Shown piece by piece: positions 57,395 through 64,000 of a DNA stretch of 64,000 bases. This stretch comes from Mytilus trossulus (lineage: Eukaryota > Mollusca > Bivalvia > Mytilida > Mytilidae). The position numbers and the translations under genes were made by a program. The notes beneath the pieces were generated by a model. The model was not told the origin of the DNA. It saw only the letters and a program-made list of their open reading frames with translations, and searched no databases. The DNA lies in assembly GCF_036588685.1 (NCBI RefSeq), contig NC_086376.1, positions 60,349,166 through 60,413,165 of the forward strand, given 5' to 3'. Position 1 is the first letter of the stretch. Each line of letters opens with the position of its first letter.

Positions 57395-57649
57395 AAACTT
57401 CCTGTCCACTTCGTGCTATTGAACAAGTGTGTGCCATTGAGGGATCATCATCAGTATTAACATTTATATTCGGAGGACCTCTTTACTATAGCAATATAAG
57501 AGACGGACCCTTTCTAGGAGACAAGTCCCGAAGATTCAGCAATTTTACATTACATGTAGATCTTCACATTTACAATCTTACACTTGAAGACAAAGGCTTA
57601 TATACATGTGATATGTATGACTTCGGTCGGGCAAAGCTTCAGGTTGTCA
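57395..57649 (+). CDS. Immunoglobulin-like domain exon
   Basis: A 255-base exon with acceptor TTTATTTGTAG and perfect donor GTAAGT, phase 1 at both ends, the usual design of extracellular Ig-domain exons. It reads SCPLRAIEQVCAIEGSSSVL, TFIFGGPLYYSNIRDGPFLG, SNFTLHVDLHIYNLTLEDKG and LYTCDMYDFGRAKLQVVS. The first core Cys is in VCAIEG; the second lies in the diagnostic D-x-G-x-Y-x-C motif (DKGLYTC). NFT and NLT are possible N-glycosylation sites. No stop or frameshift. The V-like core suggests a cell-surface or secreted immune or adhesion protein. Flanking exons were not found in the window, so the full protein is unknown. Confidence 0.75.
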
Positions 57650-58345
57650 GTAAGTAGTTATCCATTGAATGTGGTTTCAGACTACCACAAATAGTTTCTT
57701 TTAATATATATTAGTTCAATGCAAAAACAAGTAATTTGGGGTAAATCACCCCAAGATCTTTTATCCTTTTTTTTTTTAGTTAAGGTATTACTCTTATCAT
57801 CAAATACACATGTAAATTTTAAAAAAAGTATATTGATAAAAAAACGAGGTATAATTTAGATGAGTTTAAATTGTGTAATACACAGAGGTGGAATAGTCGT
57901 TATTTGTAATCGTAGTCAAATGCCATTGATAACATTTGCTAATCTGAACTGACTACAAAATGAAATCGTTATGTTTTGTATTACAGAATAAACCTTGGTC
58001 TAACAATTCCGCAAAGTTTTCATTAAATTTTGATGTATGTAGTAAAATAGTTCATAGAAATATATTGTAGTTTAATCTGAGACTCAGGTTTAATATATTT
58101 TTTACTGAATCAGTAAAGTTTTAGTTAAGCCTAACGTACGACAATTCTCGTATTTTTAACTCACTTCATAGTATCACCTTATTATCACTAGTCGGAAACT
58201 TGGTGTATTATCCGCAATCGTAACAGGACATACACATTACATGTTATTGATAAGATAGGAACAATCAATACATCATTGGAAATACAACTTTTTGTATAAC
58301 AGCTATATTACTCTGATTACAAAAATATGGTTTGTTAACCAAACA
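57650..58345. other. Probable intron after the Ig exon
   Basis: AT-rich with no frame or repeat recognised. Confidence 0.4.
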
Positions 58346-59475
58346 CACCTCGAGTAGATAGATATTGACCTGATAAACAATATCAACCCCTATCAGATTT
58401 GCTCTAAATGCTTTGGTTTTTGAATTATAAGCCAAAAACTGCATTTTACCCCTATGTTCTATTGTTAGCCATGGCGGCCATCTTGGTTGGTTGGCCAGGT
58501 CATCGGACACAATTCTTAAACTAAATACCCCAATGATGATTGTGGCCAAGTTTGATTATATTTGGCCCAGTAGTTTCAGAGGTGAAGATTTTTGTAAAAG
58601 ATAACTAAGATTTCCGAAAAACGGTTACAAATTTACTATAAAGGGCAATAACTCCTCAAGAGGTCAACTGACCATTTTGGTCGTGTTGACTTATATGTAG
58701 GTCTTACTATGTTGAATATTATTGCTGTTTACACTTTACAGTATATCTCTATCTATAATAATATTCAAGATAATAACCAAAAACAGCAGAATTTCCTTAA
58801 AATTACCAGTTCAGGGGAAGCAATCTGAAAATTTCAGGTCAGATAGATCTTGACTTGATAAACACTTTTACACCTTGTCAAATTTGCTGTAAATGCTTTG
58901 GTTTTTGAGTTATAAGCCAAAAACTGAATTTTAACCCTATGTTCTATTATTAGCCATGGCGGCCATCTTTGTTGGTTGGCTGGGTCACCGGACCCATTTT
59001 TCAAACTACATACCCCAATGATGCATACCCTAAACTGTTGGAACCAAAACTCCCAAAATTAATCCTTACCTTTCTTTATAGTCATAAACTTGTGTTAAAA
59101 TTTCATCGATTTCTATTTACTAAAGTTATGGTGGGAAAACCAAGAAAAATGCTTAATTAGGCCCTTTTTGGTCCCTAATTCCTAAACTTTAGAGACCAAA
59201 ACTCCCAAAACCAATCCCAACCTTTCTTTTGTGTTCTTAATCATTGTGCTTGAATTTTATAGATTTCTATTTACTTATACTGAAGTAATTGTGTGAAAAC
59301 CAAGAAAAATGTCTAAATGGGCCCTTTTTTGGCCCCTAGGGACCAAAACTCTCAAAATCAATCCCAACCTTCTTTTTGTGGTAATTAACTGTGTGTTTAG
59401 ATTTCATAGATTTAATATTAACTTAAACTCAAGTTAAAGTGTGAAAACCAATGTTTCTTTGGACGACGAAACGCA
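58346..59475 (+). mobile_element. Bivalve repeat with ~480 bp and ~150 bp internal units
   Basis: The first part carries GACCTGATAAACAATATCAA, AAATGCTTTGGTTTTTGA and TTGGCCCAGTAGTTTCAGAG, as in the element at 28533, and repeats at about 58358 and 58841. The second part (59035-59470) has about three units of GACCAAAACTCCCAAAA and GGGCCCTTTTTTGGCCCCTA. Non-coding; 60-90 codon frames over it are not genes. Confidence 0.75.
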
Positions 59476-60603
59476 ATTATCTTTTCAAGAATCTACTTGT
59501 ATGCAATATTTAAAAAAATCAACTTACCCCCATCCCCCCTTTTTCCAAGCGCCCCCCCCCCCCCTAAACCCTAATGTTTCATGACATTTTACATTTATTG
59601 AACAATCTGAAGAAAAAATCCCAGACAAGACTGTGAGTGAAGCAAAGAATGATGTCATATTCCAATTTGTACCCTTTATTTATATATTTTTTGGTATAAA
59701 TTTCTATTTATGCAGTTTTTTAGTTGATGTTGCTATGGATAATATGTATTTCCGTGGTAACAATTGAAGTCAACCACACTTATCGATTGTAGTTTAAGTT
59801 TGCGTTAGCTTTTATGTAATTTTCTTATCGGTTATGAAAAATTCAGGACACTTAAGCTCTTAAACTGCAATATTCTGCAAATGAAATCTCTGTTTCCAAG
59901 GAAAAAATCGGTTGCTATGGTGATATAACTAAAAAAAATCCCACACATTTTTCTATTAAATTTGGTAAAGTAGTATCCAAACATTATAACTACAGTGCTA
60001 ACTATTCTGTACACATTTGCACTTTTCTAAAAAACACCAGAGAAAATGTGATAATTCAGCAAAAATCCCAATTTCAGAAAAGTTGAAAATTTGCATTTTT
60101 TCACAAAATTTTTCAAAAAAATTACAAATTTGGTTAACATGCAATCTTCACTAAAATGAAGCTTGAACCAAGTTCTATCAATGTTACATATGAAAATCAA
60201 TGAAAAATGCATTATTCTATTCATAATCAGGCTCTGAAATGTGGTGATTTAGCTGATTTTTGAAAGATTTTATAACGCTTAACAACCGAAAAATTGTGTG
60301 TCCATTACCATGGCAACCACTCATATTTTCCCACTCAAAATTATTTTTTGAGCATTTTTTATTTATTGCTTTCACTAGGCCAATTATAGATAAAATCTGA
60401 AACCCCCATGTATCACATGTATATGGCACACTGCCTGGTTGTTATAAAGAGCTGTACTTTAAAAGTTGTTTAAATATCTTGAAATGTGATAACAGGTATC
60501 GAAGTATCTTATATTAGTTTCACGTTTCTTTTGTCAATCAAATAATAGAAATAACATACTTAAATTTATAATAAAGAGATGATTTTTCATTTCCATTCGT
60601 TAT
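59476..60603. other. Non-coding
   Basis: AT-rich with a C-rich tract at about 59526-59565. Minus-strand frames at 59832-60429 have no domain features. Confidence 0.45.
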
Positions 60604-61695
60604 TATCCATTTTTGGATGGTGACGTTTCCTTGTCACCATCTTACGGTGTTTATATATCTGAACTTGTAGTATTCGCTGGTTTATGTAACAATGTTTTAG
60701 ATTTTAACGAGAGAAATTTTAGTATAACTGAACAATTATTACACCAGGGTTTCCGATATCTTAAAAAAGTCAAAACATTTGCTAAATTTTATCATTGGTA
60801 AAAGGACATCATTAGAAAATATATAGCTCAAGATCCAGATTTCTTATACGTTCAGGAATTTCACATCCAATCTTTTATGGAAATATTATTTATAAAGCAC
60901 AAAAATGTCCGTATTTACCCTAGAAGCTTACAAAACCTTTAAATAAACTTATTAAGAAGGGATATAGTTACGAAACTGTTGACAGGTCATTAAAGATTGC
61001 ATTTTTTGGCTTTTATATTGATTCACTTATAGCGTCTTTGCATCGGAACTAAACACATTTATTTAAAAACCAGTTGTTGGCATGACACGGGTTATGTTCA
61101 TTTCATATATATTATGATGGTATGATACTAAACCCCTAACGGGAAGGATTGTGTCTGATATTCATATGATAAAAACATAATCTTTCAATCAGTTTAATTG
61201 AAGTCTGGAGCTGGCAGGTAAGTGAACTGCAAGTAGTCTGTTGTTGTTTATGTATTATTGTCATTTTGTTTATTTTATTTGGTTACATCTTCTAACATCA
61301 GACTCGGACAACTCTTGAACTGAATTTATAATGTGCCTATTGTTATGCGTTTACTTTTCTACATTAGCTACAGGTATATGGGGAGAGTAAAGATCTCAAA
61401 AACATGTTTAAGCCCGTCGCATTTTTGCGCCTGTCCCAAGTCAGGAGCCTCTAGCCTTTGTTAATCTTGTGTTATTTTTAATTTTAGTTTCTTGTGTACA
61501 CCTTTTGAGTTTAGTATTGCGTTCATTATCACTGAACTAGTCAATATATATTTCTTTAGGGGCCAGCTGAAAGACGCCTTCGGGTGCGGGAATGTTCCGC
61601 TACATTGAAGACCTGTTGGTGACCTTCTGCTGTTGTCTGTTCTGTGGTCGGGTCGTTGTCTCGTTGACACATTCCCCAATGCCATTCTCAATTTT
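60604..61695 (+). mobile_element. 3' end of a retroelement common in mussels
   Basis: Starts with the coding remnant PFLDGDVSLSPSYGVYISEL, then NVLDFNERNFSITEQLLHQG and FRYLKKVKTFAKFYHW (stop at 60799-60801), a C-terminal block I recall from mollusc reverse-transcriptase proteins. A long 3' UTR follows: CTGTCCCAAGTCAGGAGCCT, TTTAGGGGCCAGCTGAAAGA, CGCCTTCGGGTGCGGGAA, ACATTGAAGACCTGTTGGTG and GACACATTCCCCAATGCCAT. The coding part is decayed with stops after 60800. Scraps of the same tail occur at 8918 and, reversed, at 54771. Confidence 0.75.
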
Positions 61696-63795
61696 ATTTT
61701 ATATTTTACAATCATATTACAATAGACAAATCAACAAAAAATAGTTCAATAAAAATAACTTTTTTATTTACATTTTATGATTTTGTACGTGACCTTGAGA
61801 AATTTTGTTGCTTTGTGTATCATTTTTTTTAAAGGTTACTTGAAATATTAATAATTAGTGGGTAAAATAAATTGAATAGTGTGAATAAAGGGTTGTAAAA
61901 TGGTATGTGTAACGTTTATCAGAAAGTATAAAATCTCAAACTTAATTCATCATCAATCACCAATCACCAAAAGCATCAATTATCATAGTAAACATATAAA
62001 GTTCATCCATTTTTAAATGTACATGATCCATGATGCTTAATGTTATTCCTTGTTTTGTTTGTTATAAAACTTCTTACGTATCAATGTAGTTATACATCAT
62101 AAAAAATATGTGTTTTTATATTCACCTTCAGGATATCTAAGACAAGCTTAAATGGTAAGTAAGTTAAACCGTCGTGTTGCTTATTGAACATCCAGTGATT
62201 AGTTGAATTCTGTAATGTCACAATCGAGGAAACTAAGATGGAATTGTAGTCATGACAATATGGAAATATCAGTGATCATATGTGACACATATATTCCATA
62301 ACGGTCAATCAGCTCTTGCTGGCATTTTGTTTTCTCTAAAAAGAAAATCAGTTGGATTTAGTAGGAAATTTGATCTCAATTTCGAGACCCATTTAAGCCA
62401 TGAAATTATCACTGACGGGAAGAGGTGTACATATACATATTTTTTTAATTTTTTTTCTGGTGATTGTTGGTGCTAAAATTTTCTATAAATATTCGAATTG
62501 GGATCATTCATATAATTCCCAAAGCCCTCACTGTTGGAGAGTATAAATGTAATTGCTAACAATACTTTCCAATATTTTGAAGGTTGCCATTATAGTAAAA
62601 CTGAATTTTATGCCACACGAAGATAAAAAAAAACAAACAAAAAAGGCATGCTCTTTTAGCTGTGTATTGAAGATCTTTTTCAAACACCTTCCATACTATT
62701 AATCAGTGACCAGTAGCTATATACAACTATACATACTTTACTTCAATAAATGTTGAAATGATTTCTATATTTTTCCTTAAGAGCATTGAAAATATACAAA
62801 GGAAACCAGTGGAAAATCAAAAAAACTCATAAGTAAAATAAAGAGAAACTGACAACATGGCAAAAACAAATATACAACGAAAACACAAAGTCCCTACAGA
62901 AATCTAAAGATGGAGTAAAAATTATATCAAACCAATTATAAACTGGTGGTAACCCCTCAGACTGGTAATATAATGGGGTAAATAGATCCTGTATCATTAC
63001 CAGCATATACCATGCTGTCCATGGTAAGGACGAATTCAGTACTACTTCTTATTCGGTGCTACAATTCAAGAAAAAGAAGAGAGAACATTTTATGTTAGCA
63101 ACATCATCACCTCCCCTGAAACTGTATCGTATGCCCTTAATAATATTTTTTGTAAGGAGTATTAATATCTAGCATGCAGCTGTCATACTTGTATACTAAA
63201 TTACACATGCTTCACTAATAAGACGAACATGACTATTTGTTTAAATTTATTTTAAATAATCTATAAAAATCAACAACTTACATTAAGACCAACAATATAA
63301 TAAAACCCTGAATTAGTCATAAGTTATACTGCTTTATACATAATATTGTTCATGCTTATAGAATGTAAAGATAATATGGCACCATTTATTTCAAAGGTGT
63401 AAATCTGATTTAATTAAAGTTATTACCACACAGATAAGTGTATATTTTGTTCAATACACTTATGTATCTGCTCTCGTCTTATTATCTCCCCTTCATTATA
63501 GAAAACACCCATCACTTCCTTTTAAAGGTGTAAACAGGTCAAATAAGTGCCATGCTTTGTAAGAAGAAAAAAAAATGATGGAAAAAAAACCAGACCTAAC
63601 TAACCATTCTATTTGTAGTAAACGTTTGCATTGTCAATGGTAGGTTTTCAGTTTCTGTTTTTCTGGTAATTCAAGAAATGTCTAGATTAATTTGGAAGGT
63701 ATTAAAATTGATCGTTCTAAATTATACCTGTCCGACATGTTAAAATAAACCACCTTATTCTGCTTATTTATTGATAAAAGAGACTTTATATACAG
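61696..63795. other. Non-coding, 2.1 kb
   Basis: AT-rich. A 64-codon frame at 62282-62476 is unrecognised. The patch at about 62800-63060 (AAAACTCATAAGTAAAATAA, GGTGGTAACCCCTCAGACTG) looks like another interspersed element, but I cannot name it. Confidence 0.4.
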
Positions 63796-63962
63796 TAATC
63801 ATACCCATAGCGAGGGGGTTTGGGGTGTTCAGACGAACCCCTCCTTGAAAACGAATAAGCGCTGTTGAAGTCAATGTTCTGTTCGAATTGTGACTGTTAA
63901 AGTCGAGTTTGTGAGTCCAACGAACCCCCCTTGAAAATTCCAAGCTACGTGACTGGTAATGA
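63796..63962. repeat. Short interspersed repeat, MITE-like
   Basis: GAACCCCTCCTTGAAAACGA, ATAAGCGCTGTTGAAGTCAA, TGTTCTGTTCGAATTGTGAC and CGAACCCCCCTTGAAAATTC form a unit I recognise as frequent in mussel DNA. The CGAACCCC-TTGAAAA motif occurs twice, in direct orientation. Confidence 0.6.
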
Positions 63963-64000
63963 TTTTCTACATTTTTATATAATAAAATACTCAAATTCTA

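Overview
This window is animal nuclear DNA, most probably from a bivalve mollusc of the mussel (Mytilus) type. The evidence is AT-rich sequence, intron-containing genes with GT-AG junctions, and many dispersed repeats that I recognise from memory as mussel repeats. No database search was run. I see no bacterial operon, ribosome binding site, CRISPR array or functional RNA gene. Genes are sparse and mostly broken; repeats make up most of the window.

Left part (1-24 kb). A broken BEN-domain-like gene (439-1130, +) is followed by a truncated, disabled non-LTR retrotransposon (1569-3796, -). Then comes the most interesting coding material: two adjacent + strand multi-exon relics. Three exons at 5710-8871 resemble the DUF6589 type, with a GDQLT-like motif now carrying a stop. 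Nine exons at 11523-20730 carry three spaced aspartates that look like an RNase H-fold (DDE-like) catalytic core, followed by a C2H2-like zinc finger. Splice sites and codon phases agree from exon to exon, yet both loci contain several stops and frameshifts. They are therefore unprocessed, decaying genes. Their introns hold a TIR element, a ~20 bp minisatellite, a tRNA-derived SINE and three arrays of the palindrome AGATATCT.

Middle part (24-35 kb). Minus-strand exon candidates include one RecQ-like helicase piece (24598-24742) and two short unrecognised exons (33499-33566, 33907-34051). Between them are nested mobile elements, notably a 1.96 kb element with 21 bp inverted ends (28148-30112) that encloses a hairpin-ended element. 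Two long fold-back palindromes lie at 34.6-35.0 kb.

Satellite (35513-53165). About 17 kb of a ~100 bp tandem repeat, roughly 165-170 monomers, with monomer subtypes in a recurring order and recent block duplications of about 596, 896 and 1490 bp. A 5'-truncated retrotransposon (41257-42132) is inserted in it. All long ORFs here are products of the near-99 bp period. A minus-strand exon candidate (53527-53696) lies just beyond the right edge, so the satellite may lie in an intron of a minus-strand gene.

Right part (53-64 kb). It contains a small hAT-like MITE with a 25-G tract, oppositely oriented minisatellites (56.6-57.25 kb), one clean phase 1-1 immunoglobulin-domain exon (57395-57649, +), copies of bivalve repeats, and the 3' end of a retroelement (60604-61695).
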